NCBI GenBank assembly: GCA_014529385.2
Contig: CM043949.1
Location: 107,304,054-107,368,053, forward strand
DNA from: Adiantum capillus-veneris
Taxonomy: Eukaryota; Streptophyta; Polypodiopsida; Polypodiales; Pteridaceae
DNA length: 64,000 nt
Direction: 5' to 3'
Made by a program: the position numbers and the translations under genes. Below, piece after piece: positions 1-12,205 of the stretch. Each line of letters begins with the position of its first letter. The first letter of the stretch is position 1. Below the pieces are notes generated by a model. The model ran no database searches and was not told the DNA's origin. It saw nothing but the letters and a program-made list of their open reading frames with translations.

Positions 1-353
1 TCATACATATTCTTTCACAAAAATTCTCTCTATAAATAAGAGAAAATAAAATTAAAAATAGCTATTTAATCACATACAAACTATTTTTTGAAGTTTAGCA
101 TGACCATTCTCATCACATTTGCATCTTAGATTTAGGCATTGAAGAGTATTTTCTCTCTGTAGAGACTAAGGAGAAAAAGTCATGTTTTTAGCCTCAAACT
201 TTATTTAAACTTTTTTGAAACATTAGAAAATTCATTTCAATATTTCAATTTTGATAGAGCTCATACCAATTACTTTTACATTGGTGTGTTGCTTGGTTCT
301 GCAAATCATATGAATATTTCATTTCATTTAGATTGGTCATTGGATCATCTAGC
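1..353. other. AT-rich stretch, no gene seen
   Basis: No open frame or repeat that I recognise. It precedes the truncated copia element, but I could not find that element's 5' LTR here. Confidence 0.5.
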
Positions 354-460
354 TTTGGGTGGTAAGGTAATCTCATACTTGAGGAGCCTTGATACTACAC
401 CGCACAAGGCTCCTCAAGTATGAGATTACCTTACCACCCAAACCTTGTGCGGCGTCATAC
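354..460. repeat. Perfect 38-bp inverted repeat with inverted local duplication
   Basis: Left arm 354-391 and right arm 405-442 are exact reverse complements, separated by a 13-nt loop (392-404). The loop plus the tip of the left arm (391-409) is itself nearly the reverse complement of the sequence just after the right arm (443-460, beginning CCTTGTGCGG). The whole block therefore reads as a roughly 51-bp inverted copy of the local sequence inserted in place. That is the footprint of a replication template switch rather than of transposon termini. Confidence 0.9.
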
Positions 461-859
461 TATATCTTCTCTTATGTATGAGCTGCGTGATTACTTCTCC
501 CTACCTTTTGTGGTATCTATCTTTCCAACTATACAAGCTCAAAGATAGGTCCTTTCAAAACTTGTGCATGCTATCTGGTGTGTATTGTATGAGTAATGTC
601 CCTTTTTGGTGAAATTTTTTTGTGTCATTAGAAAAGGCTCTAAATCTAAAGTCACGTTATTGCAAACTAATACATGGTTTTTTTAGTGTGTGTCATATAG
701 TAATATCTCTTTTTTGAATTAGCATTTTTTATACGTTAGAAAAGGCTCTAAACCTAAAGTCAAAACGCTCGCAAAAATGGTTTTGATTGCAAAAGCTTGA
801 AATCGGAAGCTCGCAAATAAAACATACTCCGGTTCAACTGTGGCCTTCAACGTTTCAGA
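461..859. other. No gene recognised
   Basis: AT-rich sequence between the hairpin and the first recognisable copia gag codons. A short phrase (gaaaaggctctaaa, then ctaaagtca) occurs twice, near 630 and 738, suggesting a small local duplication. Confidence 0.4.
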
Positions 860-1276
860 AATGAAGACCACATAGGACTTGATGAAGTCACTTGACAGCT
901 CTACAAGATACCATCGGCATCCAATAAGGTATTTTATGAAGCGCTTGTTCAATCTAAAGATGGCAAGGAATTATTAGTTGCAAAACACCTGAATGAATTT
1001 AACACCAAGATAAGTCAACTTCGATCGGGGAAAGTCAATTTTAATGACAAAGTGCGAGCTCTCCTTATACTATTGTGTCTATCAGATAGTTGGGACAACT
1101 TCGTGATGGTTGTAAGTAACTCTATCTCTGGCACAAATACTCTTAAGTTTGATGATGTTGTGGGTGTTCTCCTAAGCGAGGAAATGGATCGCTCAAGACA
1201 GAGCAAGTCACGTATAAAGTCAGTTCTTGAATGTTGGAACTGCGGCAAGAAGGGCCACATTAAGAAGGATTGTTAG
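860..1276 (+). pseudogene. gag: copia gag fragment with CCHC zinc knuckle
   Basis: From about 974 the frame reads HLNEFNTKISQL, then RALLILLCLSDSWDNF and LKFDDVVGVLLSEEM, the usual UBN2/Retrotran_gag pattern of plant copia elements. It ends in the knuckle CWNCGKKGHIKKDC (C-x2-C-x4-H-x4-C) at about 1234-1275. Before 974 only frameshifted scraps remain (ASNKVF, then KRLFNLKM). The protein would coat the element RNA in virus-like particles. A TAG follows the knuckle, so gag and pol are no longer in one frame. Confidence 0.85.
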
Positions 1277-1321
1277 TTCAAGAAGAAGAAGGAGTCAGAG
1301 TCTCAAGACAAAAAGCCAACA

Positions 1322-1885
1322 TTGGAGGTCAATGTGGCAGGTAAAGTAGAGAAAAATGCTCTAATTCTCTCATTAGACAATGTGTCTAATTCCTGGATAG
1401 TAGACTCTGGGGATTCATTCCATGCGACACCGCACAAGCACCATTTCCAAGATTACACCAAAGGTAATTTTGGGTATGGATACTTGGGAGATGATGAAGC
1501 TTGTGAAATTGTCAGCAAAGCTACAATTTGTGTCAAAACTACTAACGGAAATGCATGGAAGCTTAAAGATATTAGGCATGTTCCTTCTCTTTGCAAAACT
1601 TTGATCTCCACAGCACAATTGGATGATGAAGGTCACCACATTACATTTGGAAACAAACATTGGAAGATCTCAAAAGGATCTTTGGTGGTTCCCAAAGGAG
1701 AAAAGGTTGGCACACTTTACTTGTGTACTGTCAGCACACAATCTTCAACTTGTGCAATAGCTTCAAAAGCTGACAGTGCAATGTGGCACTATCAACCTGG
1801 GCATATGAGTACCAAAGGAATGCAAATCCTCCAATCAAAGAATCTTATATCACGTTTGAAAGAAGTGGACTTAGAGTTCTGTTAA
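1322..1885 (+). pseudogene. pol: copia protease and GAG-pre-integrase domain
   Basis: The aspartic protease signature WIVDSGDSFHATPHKHHF lies near 1394-1450, with the catalytic Asp in DSG. The typical copia continuation follows (DIRHVPSLCKTLISTAQLDD). The GAG-pre-integrase motif MWHYQPGHMSTKGMQIL is at about 1780-1830; family members usually read LWHxRLGHMS. The frame ends at a TAA at 1883, where the zinc-binding part of integrase should begin, so the protein is broken. Confidence 0.85.
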
Positions 1886-2887
1886 GATTGTGTTTACGAT
1901 AAACAAAAGAGGGTAAAATTTTGAAAATCAAGAAATGAAAAAAAAACTCGAGCTTGTTCATTCTGATGTTTGGGGTCCTGCAAGTACACGATCACTTTGG
2001 TGGCTCATTATACTCTGTAACAGGTTCATAGACGATGCGACTAGGAAAAGATGGGTTTATGTAATGAAGAATAAATCTGATGTGTTTTCCATATTTCAAT
2101 GGTGGAAATCCTTTGTGGAGAATGAAGCAGGTACCAAGGTTAAATGCCTCATATATCCGACAATGGAGTCGAATATTGCATCCAAGTTTTTGAAAGCTTT
2201 TGTGCTAGCAATGGCATTTGGAGGCAAAGTAAAACCCCAAGGACACCTCAACAAAATGGAATTTTGGAAAGGATGAATATAGCAATCATGGAGCAAGCAC
2301 GAAGCATGCGGCTACATGCAGGCTTACCACTTGAGCTTTGGACGGAAGCAGTAAGTATGTTTGTGTACTTAATCAACCGATCACCCTCAATGGCATTGGG
2401 TGGAGGAGTTCTGGAGGAGGCATGGATAGGTAAATCAGTGAATTATTCACTTCTCAAAGTGCTTGGGTGTGAGGCTTTCATGCGCATAGATAGAAGCCTA
2501 AGGTCAAAGTTAGATGCAAAGTCCAAAAAGTGTTTCTTTATTGGCTATAGAGAAGGTGACTTTGGGTATCGCCTATGGAATCTTAAAGATGGTAAAATCT
2601 TTAAGAGTAGGGATGTAATATTTAACAAACAAAATATGTACAAAGATGACTTGGAAAGAAAAGAAACATGTGATGAGTACATGGAGCTTGAGGACTGTGA
2701 AGACTCAAGGAGTGAAAACGGTGACAATTTGCAACAACGTCAACCAAATGAGGAGCCTCAACCTATTCCCCAAAGATGTACAAGAGCAAGTACACCTCCA
2801 GAAAGGTTCATTCCTTCCTTCAACCATCTCTTAATCTCAGAACAACTCCAAAGAAGAATGGATAAAGAGCATGCAAGTGGAGATTGA
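1886..2887 (+). pseudogene. pol: copia integrase, frameshifted
   Basis: The DDE core is split over two frames. The first Asp is in LVHSDVWGP (about 1951), followed by FIDDATRKRWVYVMKNKSD. After a frameshift near 2145 the second Asp is in SDNGVEY and the Glu in TPQQNGILERMN. The C-terminal part is typical of copia: EARSM-like helix, LWTEAV, YLINRSPS, KCFFIGYREGDFGYRLWN. All three catalytic residues remain, but no single frame contains them. Confidence 0.85.
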
Positions 2888-2959
2888 CTCATTACATCGC
2901 AACCAAACATGGGAGTTGGTTGAGTCTCCTCAAGGTGCTTAAGCAGGCATTGAAGAATG

Positions 2960-3600
2960 TGGGAAGAAAAGGTACAAGTCTAAGCTTGTGGTAAAAGGGT
3001 TTTCTCAAAAAAAAGGTATTGACTTCAATGAAATATTTTCTCCTATTGTAAAAATGAACTCAATTAAGCTTGTCTTAAGACTTATGGCAGCTCATGATTT
3101 AAATCTTGATCAAATGGATATAAATACGGCATTCCCTCACGGTGACTTAGAGGAGGAAATTTACATGCTTCAACCAAAGGGGGTATGAAGTAAAAAGTAA
3201 GGAGAAAATGGTTTGTAGATTAAAGAAGAGCTTGTATGGTTTAAAGCAAGCATCAAAATAGTGGTACTTGAAGTACAATTGATGGATGTTGGATCATGGA
3301 TTCACAAGATGCAACTCAGATCATTGCGTCTAAAGAATTTGGGAGATGGAAATTCATCATCCTAAGATTGTATGTTGATGACATGTTGATTGCAAGTATA
3401 ACATACAGGACATCAAAGACCTAAAAGAGGAGGAGTTGTCTAAATCTTTTTCAATGAAATATTTAGGTGTTGCAAAGAAAATACTTGGTATGAAGATATC
3501 AAGGGGCAGGATGAAGAAGACAATAAAGTTATCTCCGGAGGATTACATCAAGAAGATACTAGAAAGGTTTGCAATGAAAAATACAAAAAACACATTTCTA
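2960..3600 (+). pseudogene. pol: copia reverse transcriptase, internally broken
   Basis: The RT N-terminal block is clear at 2988-3188: KGFSQKKGIDFNEIFSPIVKM, then DQMDINTAFPHGDLEEEIYM. Stops follow at YGLKQAS (about 3235-3260). The polymerase box YVDDMLIAS is at about 3370-3400. A further block, SFSMKYLGVAKKILGMKI ... KLSPEDYIKKILERFAMKN, lies at 3436-3590. The region that normally joins this to RNase H is absent, so this copy cannot make an active polymerase. Confidence 0.85.
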
Positions 3601-3894
3601 CACCACGGAAGAAGAGTATGTAGCAATGACTGAGGCAAGCAAAGAAATTATGTGGCTTCACAGATTCTTAGTAGAGCTTGGATTCAAACAAAACAATTGT
3701 ATCTTGTATAGTGATAGCCAAAGCGCTATCCATCTTACGAGTAACTCGGTCTTTCACTCAAGGACAAAACACATTGAGGTGAGATATCACTTCATACGCA
3801 CTCTTTTGGAAGAGGGACAACAAAAGCTAGGAAAGGTGCATACAAGTGAAAATCTAGCATATATGTTTACAAAGGTAGTCAACAAGAAGAATTG
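3598..3894 (+). pseudogene. pol: copia RNase H fragment
   Basis: The frame reads STTEEEYVAMTEASKEIMWL, then ILYSDSQSAIHLTSN, RTKHIEVRYHFIR and a C-terminal KVHTSENLAYMFTK. These are the E, D and terminal blocks of the copia RNase H. The first block with its catalytic Asp is missing because the element jumps straight from the RT thumb (ERFAMKN) to ISTTEEEY within about 20 bases. This marks a clean internal deletion. Confidence 0.85.
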
Positions 3895-3980
3895 AGCTTT
3901 TCCTCATCTTCAATCGGCATCAAGGATAAGAAGCCAAGATGGAAAGTAGTCACATGTTTGGTGTGGAGATCACTCTCCAA

Positions 3981-4575
3981 GTGGGAGATTGTTAAGTATG
4001 GAGCCTGATCGCCGAAATATTATGGTCGGATGACAGTCAAAAAGTGGTCCAAAAACGGTCGGTCAGTTGGTCGATTGGCCGGTGGCCGGAAGTCAATGGC
4101 TGGTGGGCAATTTCAAATTGGACTTGTCTTCTCAAGGGCTGCCACACATGGGTGCATGGGAGAATTCAACTCGGACTTGTCTACACAAGGGCGGCTACAT
4201 ACGGCTGCCTCTCATGAGAGAGGACAACCCTTTTGGCCTATAAAAGAAGGCCTTTTCAACACACAAAAAATGGATTGATGAGGTGAATCATTGTGATGCA
4301 TTGTGAAGTGATGCAACAAGGTGGACATGAGGTGGTGAGAGTGAAGCAAGGCTGGAGTTCCAAAAGGGTATAATACTTTTGTAACTTATGTCTTGTTTGA
4401 AGTACTAAAGCCATTGAGTGGATGCTTTCCCATGGACGTAGCCCACATTGGGTGAACCACATATATTGTGTGTGCTCTCTCTCTCTACTCTATAATCTCT
4501 CGTGTGTGAAAATTAACTCTCTCCATTAAGTAAACCACTCAATTATCTACATAGCTACATCATATTATCAATATT
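3981..4575 (+). repeat. 3' LTR of the truncated copia element, with polypurine tract
   Basis: GTGGGAGA (3981-3988) is a typical copia polypurine tract, directly followed by TGTTAAGTATGG at 3990, the expected LTR start. The LTR holds a TATA box (TATAAAA, 4239-4245) within an AAGGCC-rich dyad. The end is placed near 4550-4575 only by guess, since no partner LTR exists in the window. The TATA position about 250 bp into the LTR fits a U3/R boundary. Confidence 0.65.
4239..4245 (+). promoter_or_regulatory. TATA box of copia LTR
   Basis: TATAAAA about 250 bp inside the LTR, followed by AAGGCCTTTTCAAC. This is a likely core promoter of the element; no transcript evidence. Confidence 0.5.
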
Positions 4576-5511
4576 GTTGAGGCCTCTCCATTTTCTTACT
4601 CTATACATAACCTATGGCGAGGCTTCAAAAAAGGGGTGCTCTAGTAAATCTGTATCACCGAATGGATCTCAACATTTAAGAATTTCCCAGCTCAAAAAAA
4701 CCCTCATCATGAATCTCCAAAGGCTCAGTAGGCTTGACACGACTATAGTCAAAGTCTCAAAAACGACTATCTTCTAGCTCAAGTCTTATGACTGGGTTAA
4801 TTGCCAAAACACCAAAGGAGGGCTCCTTTGAGATAATGTGTGCCTCAAAATCCATGTCTCTCAAGAGACCATTGCAAGAGTGTGAAACTCCTATGTGCTC
4901 ATTTCTTAGAGTACAATAATGGAGTGAGGATATCAAACTCAAACCATCAATGACATGTCTCCGCCACCGTATAGAAGTGCCACCTCTAAGAAGAAACCGG
5001 CCGTCGGAGTCATGAGTTCGGGAACTGCAAAAAAAACCATTACTAGCTCGATAATAGGCTAGCTTGCCAAGAATCCAAGAAGACACCAAGGTTGAAGAGA
5101 ATCCAGTCTCAAAGTAGGTGGTCATTGGAGTCAAGCCGCTCCGGATATGCTATGTGTCAATGTCAATCCAAAGTCGATGTCGATGCCAAAATTCCAAAGA
5201 GGAACCAATATTGAAAATAGAATCCTATGTCAATGATGACTCCTTTTTTTGTTTGTCTATTGATACACACAATCCTTGTTTGAAGATCATAATAGCTTGC
5301 AAGAGAAACCTTTAGATTAATGTTGATCTGTGTGTGTGTGTGTGTGTGTGGTTGAAATTCCTGACATATGCATTGTGAGGGCCATGTCAGGGACCACCGA
5401 CTGTAAATCTACAATTGGATACACCGTGATCTCCGACATCCCTCCCGCTTGAGACCAACACCAAGACATGACTCCTCCTGCTCTTTGATGCCAACTCAAG
5501 GGGGTGATAAC
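4576..5511. other. No gene recognised; one TG microsatellite
   Basis: The longest open frame is 4757-5134 on the minus strand (125 codons). It has no motif I recognise and atypical composition, so I do not call it. (TG)11 lies at 5329-5350. The text near 5486 (TTTGATGCCAACTC) is only loosely like a tRNA-iMet primer-binding site and may be an old LTR scar. Confidence 0.4.
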
Positions 5512-5675
5512 ATTCACTTTCTCTCATATGGATCCCTTAGCCCTGAACCACCATTACTTAATGGTCCAACTTTCCAATCAAAGTCGTCAGACTATTCACT
5601 TTCTCTCATATGGATCCCTTAGCCCCAAAGCACCATTGCTTACCGGTCCAACTTTCTAATCAAAGTCATCATACT
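5512..5675. repeat. Two-copy tandem duplication, 82-bp unit
   Basis: Copies 5512-5593 and 5594-5675 both begin ATTCACTTTCTCTCATATGG and end in AAAGTC(G/A)TCA. Several substitutions separate them, so the duplication is not recent. Confidence 0.85.
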
Positions 5676-7505
5676 AAATTTGAACTCCACATTCTAGGGT
5701 CAACTAGTGGGAGTTCTCTAGTACACCCTTGGTTCAAGGTCACTAACGCTTTTTTTCCTCGATTATGGCCGACCACAATCGTCAAAGCGTTTCCCTAAGA
5801 TGATTGTATTTAATAGCTATCCAAAATCCTCTTTCCCAAGTTTGATCCCCACTCCATAGATCGGGATCCCTTTCCCCGGTTTTGACTTAACTTAATGGAC
5901 AACTTAAAATTGGGTTCAACTTTTCGGCCAACAAATTAACCCTCTGGAATCCACCCCCCACCGAACCGTTTGGTAAATGTACCTTCTCAAGGTAGTACTA
6001 TGATACTAGAAAATAGTACTCCAATCATGTCAAACCAAGAATACATTTCAAGCATTTGAAAGTAGCATGTAAATTATTGTATACCCTTGCAAGTGTGCAT
6101 TTATCAGGTCGTTCTCACCTTTTTCTTTTTAGAATATTTTAATTCCTTTTTTTCATTTAGTATTAGTAAAATTATCTAGTTATCTTTCTAGCAATCACAT
6201 ATACTCCTCCAGGCATATCCCTATCCTCATTGGGTATCATGTCTTCTCCGCCAGGTGTGGAGGTGACACTTTGACACAATTTCCAATTCTTATTTTTCTT
6301 TATCTCCTGTGGGAAAGACTTCAAAGATAATTTACTTTAGGTTCTTTTTAAATCAATAACCTGAGAAGCAGAGCAAAGGTTTGACTGATGACGAAAATTG
6401 TGGAATAGTCCATTTAGGTTCTTAGCCTTTTCAAGGTTTCTTTTTACCAAGAAATTAGAAGAGTTCTTAATTAAATCACATCCTCCTCCCTTATCTTGAA
6501 CCCTTCATGTATCCATTTTCCTCCTCCTTTTCCCGTCAGCATTAGGCCTACCCAAACTAGGCCGATTTCCAGATGCATCCGCGGGTCCCTATCACCCGGT
6601 CGGGACACACTCCCATTCAATCTCATTTCTAGGACAGTGCATGAATCTGAGCTCAAAACATAGACCAACGATTATCAGTCCTAGGTGAAAAGGATCATCC
6701 CTCATTGTATCCCATAGGTAAATACCTGCGTCGGCCCTTTTCAAGCATGTAAGTCAAAGTTCACACTTAAGTCTTCTATGTTGTGCTAGGGCTATCCACG
6801 TCAAATCTTCTTGGTAAAGTTTTAATCTTAGTTTAAAATTTAGATTAAGTTCCTTGAGTTATAATTTCTTAGTTCGTAGTTCATTTTTAATCTTTAATCA
6901 AACAAGACCTTAAGAAATACAATGAGTCTCTTGGGAGTTTAAGGTTTTGTCTCGACGTAAGTTTCAAGTTAACCCCGACTTTGACGAATCCATTTTTGTT
7001 CCTTTGCATCATTTTTCATCCATGGGTCATCTCCATGGAAGCGATGGGAGTTTTATGTTCAAGAAACATGATCACAATATCCGTGAAGCTATCCCTTTAC
7101 TACCCCCTTCGAATTTGCAAAGAAAACTTGAAAGTGGACAAACTTGAAATGAACAATGCATATGCTCTCTACAATGAACTTTTGCTTTGGTGTGATCTAT
7201 GCGTGGTAAACACAAAACTTTGGAATGTACCAACTGGAAAACTTGAGACAAATAATCATGGAGCTTCCTTTGAGTGACTATGCAAGAGTGAAACACTTCC
7301 ATGCATGGTAGTGTAAGCGTTAAAAAAAACGAAGTTCCTAAGAGTGGACATGCTAGTGTGCTGAAAAATGGTTCATGCAATAGTGTATGAATGATTTAAA
7401 AAATCCTTCTTTAAAAAGGGATTTAAGCATACCTTCGCTACCATGGAGATGATTAATTATGTAGTTAGAAGAGGCTTATGGTTCTGGGACATTCCAATTG
7501 ATAAG
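5676..7505. other. No gene recognised
   Basis: Frames at 6947-7147 and 6981-7277 (plus) and 6471-6668 and 7072-7380 (minus) lack recognisable motifs. Some Gly/Ser/Arg-rich stretches look like decayed coding sequence but cannot be assigned. Confidence 0.35.
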
Positions 7506-7673
7506 AGGGGGGGGGATAACCTTAATTGGAAGGAATTTTCCACTTCCAAGGAGAAACTCCTTTGATTAAGATAGAGCTATCCTTAATTGGAGGGGGGGGG
7601 GGGGGATAACCTTAATTGGAAGGAAATTTCCACTTCCAAGGAGAAACTCCTTTGATTAAGATAGAGCTACCCT
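7506..7673. repeat. Two-copy tandem duplication, 90-bp unit, with poly-G tracts
   Basis: Each unit contains GGATAACCTTAATTGGAAGG and AAACTCCTTTGATTAAGATA. Each is preceded by a homopolymeric G run (9 G at 7507-7515; 14 G at 7592-7605). The copies are almost identical, so the duplication is young. The G run sits at the unit junction and may have promoted it. Confidence 0.85.
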
Positions 7674-8006
7674 TCAAAACTTAACTCTCCTTGAGAGAGT
7701 TAGTATTAACTTATATGTATTACTAAAAAATCTTACACACATGCTCTTTTTCTCTTTGAAAGAAGAAAAATCCTATTTCTTAAATTTAAAGAAAAACTTG
7801 TGAACCTTTCATAAGAGCATTCTTTTTAGAGTAAATTATAATGCCACTTTGAATAGAATGGTTAATTCCAAAAAAAATCACTACTTAATTGCTCGTGATT
7901 ATGTGGCAATTATCTCGTGAATATTAAAAATAGAAAAAGATATTTTTGGCGGGGTTTAAGGATACACATAGATATTAATCATCATTCAACATGCATGCTA
8001 TTTTAG

Positions 8007-8190
8007 TATGATCTACAGTCACCTATGGTTAAAGAGAGTTCTTTCTACTCTCTCTTTGCCATATTAGTTTGGTAATCTAGAGAACGGTACTTGAAATATA
8101 AGTATGATCTCCAGTCACCTATGATTAAAGAGAGTGCTTTCTACTCTCTCCATGTCATATTAGTATGGAAATCTAGAGAACTTGAAACAA
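8007..8190. repeat. Two-copy tandem duplication, about 95-bp unit
   Basis: Both copies start GTATGATCT(A/C)CAGTCACC at 8007 and 8102. Both contain TTAAAGAGAGT(T/G)CTTTCTAC and an AATCTAGAGAAC end. Copies differ by substitutions and short indels. Confidence 0.8.
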
Positions 8191-8641
8191 TGGAGCTTGA
8201 AATAACATCGGAGTTAGTTGTTAGCAACATGATTAGTAATGAACCATAATTACAGGGAAGCAACAAAATAAAGTAGTTATTTCTTCTTCCCAAGCAAAAG
8301 GCTTGCTTATGGAAAAATGAGAGCGTAAGCATAAATTTATTTAAGCATGAAAGTAAATCACTTTCAAGCAAGTGCAAGAGCATAAAAAGAACAAGAAAAC
8401 ATTAGCTTAGTGTGCGTATGATCTAGTCTTCTCCTTGCTTTGGATATAGTCGGCTCTTCACTTTGCTTGAAGACCCCCAATTTGGCTACTTGAAATGAGA
8501 AAATGGTAAGAGGCAAAGGGGATTCAAGCTATGGAAATCTTGAGAATTAGGAGAGAGGAGAGGGAGAGGTTAATGTGAAGAAGAAGATCAAGTTTTTGGC
8601 AAACTTGATTAGGGTTTTGGCCATGGCTTCTCTTGGAGAGA

Positions 8642-8669
<28 letters not shown>
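8642..8669. repeat. (TG)14 microsatellite
   Basis: Uninterrupted TG dinucleotide run of 28 bp, followed by AAAGAGG. Confidence 0.95.
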
Positions 8670-8674
<5 letters not shown>

Positions 8675-9420
8675 GGTTTGCCTATGGCTTTCTCAAGCTT
8701 ACTCTCAGCTTTGCACCTTGAGAAAATGAAGGAGAGAAGTGAAAAATGAGAACAGAAACCCTCTTTTTATGCACATTTTTCATAAGTGCTTTCACTTATC
8801 ATGATAGCTTATCTTCCTTATCTTGATAACTTATCTTTCTTTGATAACTTATCTTACTTATCAAAACTTTCTCAACAAGTTACTTACTCACCTTATCCTT
8901 ATCTTTTCCTTTTCTCCTTTATCTTTTTCTTTTTCCTTATCTTATTTTTTTCTTTATGCTAATTTTTCTCAAAATGAAAAGCTAATTTTCTATGCATTGG
9001 TTATGTCCATGTTCCCATGGCATAAGCCGGAAGTGTCTTGTGAGTATACTTTGGTGCTTAAATTGAACCCGAATTTTTCTCGAACATTTTTTCTTTCTAT
9101 AATTTTCTTTTTCTTTTTCATCTTTTAAGTCGGTGGCTTAGACATGTTGGCCTTGTGTAAGGGTTAGGAGAAGGACCTTACATACATGACCCATACAAGA
9201 TCAATTGTTTGAAATAATATAATAGAGAACTATGTATTAAAATTAAATTCACTTAGTATACAAGTTTGAATGACAAATAATGATTGAATTCTTGTTGGTA
9301 TTTGATTACAAGATCAAATTCTATAACATGATATCACCAATTAATCCATAACTGCAAGATATAAAGATTATAGTCCAATGGAGCAATAGGTTTTGATCCT
9401 AGTTAAGCAAGAGAGTCCAA
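8670..9420. other. Pyrimidine-rich, no gene recognised
   Basis: Contains repeated CTTATC/TTATCTT phrases at about 8795-8945 and T-rich tracts near 9090-9125. The 101-codon frame at 8823-9128 is low-complexity (LSFSFSLSYFFL) and not a credible gene. Confidence 0.4.
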
Positions 9421-9500
9421 CTCTTACCTGCCACCATTCAAAAAATACAAGAAGTTAGCACTTGACATGTCCTTTCTGGGAAGACAGGTGTTGACACTAG
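9421..9500 (-). other. Exon-like segment paralogous to 44478-44550
   Basis: On the minus strand this ends GAATGGTGGCAG followed by GTAAGAG, a good splice donor. The same ending (GGATGGTGGCAG/GTAAGAG) and the upstream phrase ACACCTGTCTTCCCA occur at 44478-44550. Here the frame is broken, so it is probably a decayed copy of the exon-like segment at 44 kb. Confidence 0.45.
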
Positions 9501-9859
9501 ACTCTGGTTGTTATCCCTGTCACACTAATGTAGAATTGTCAAACCACTCATCTTACAGATCATGCACATAATTGTTAAGTGTACCTCAGATGTGGTGAGT
9601 GTTAAAAGTAGTGTGTTTGGAAAAAGTTTCCCCAGACTTCCGTTGTTTTTTGAGCTACTTTCCAATTAGTAGGCCTCACTAAAGAAAACATTACCCAAAA
9701 AGGCCCACTATGGTACATCTTTTGTAAGCACACTGAAATCATTAATGAAAAAAGCAAGCCACATATTTAAGACATCACATTCATCATGGAATTTATACTA
9801 AACAATTGAAGCAATAAGTATCCAAACAATTATGGTAAACAATAGTGCTAAGAAAATTT

Positions 9860-9945
9860 TGCCAGGGTTTTGTTTGTTTTTGGAGCAACTTTTCAAAACA
9901 AACAATCGGCTCCACATATGAGACCTCACATGAGGATTAAAGCAC
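9860..9945. repeat. Dispersed repeat family R, copy 1
   Basis: Contains the palindrome CCTCACATGAGG (9924-9935) preceded by GAGA and followed by ATTAAAGC, as in other copies at 27.6, 28.1, 28.4, 44.7 and 45.6 kb. The left half (TTTTGCCAGGG ... TTTTCAAAA) is diverged. Confidence 0.6.
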
Positions 9946-10152
9946 TAACTAAAATTGCTAATAATTTCTATCCCACACATCTTGAAAAAAAAACATGAGT
10001 ATTGTGCTGGTGCTAGGTGTTGGTTAAGGTCATATACACCAAGAATATGTGACACTTATTGAAACTGTATGCATTTATGTGAAAAAATACTTTTTCTAGG
10101 GTCACCATGAAAACTCTTATATATTATACTACTGTGTCTCTCAAGCCTACTT

Positions 10153-10289
<137 letters not shown>

Positions 10290-10591
10290 TAGTCATTGAG
10301 TGGATAGCTCACGGAGTTTATGGGAGGGTGCCAAGCCTGCATGTTTATGTCAAATATGTGTGAAGCTTTAACTTATGTTACACTATCATAAGTTGTTTAA
10401 GAGCCAAAGGAAGTAATTTCAATGATTCATTGTGCATGAAGGGTTATATATGAAGCATTTTATTTGCAATATGCTTGAATCTTGCTTCAATATGATAAGT
10501 GTCACCCATGTTTGGGTTAGGAAGGGGGGAAACACCTTTTAATTGTTTGATAAATGACTTATGTACCATAGAAAGAAAATTTCACACATTC

Positions 10592-12205
<1,614 letters not shown>

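Larger units (their letters stand above)
860..4575 (+). mobile_element. Ty1/copia retrotransposon, 5'-truncated and decayed
   Basis: Copia domain order is present on the plus strand: gag with zinc knuckle, protease, GAG-pre-integrase, integrase, RT, RNase H, then a polypurine tract and a 3' LTR. No 5' LTR or primer-binding site was found. The coding frame is broken by many stops and frameshifts, and the segment between RT and RNase H is largely missing. The 3' end of the LTR is uncertain because there is no second LTR to align. It is an old, dead copy. Confidence 0.85.

Noticed and set aside
4757-5134. Minus-strand ORF of 125 codons
   Set aside because: No recognisable domain, surrounded by non-coding AT-rich sequence, no splice signals that extend it. 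It could be an old fragment but cannot be supported.
5480-5515. TTTGATGCCAACTC as an iMet primer-binding site of another LTR element
   Set aside because: It needs an insertion and a mismatch to fit, and no LTR or coding region adjoins it.
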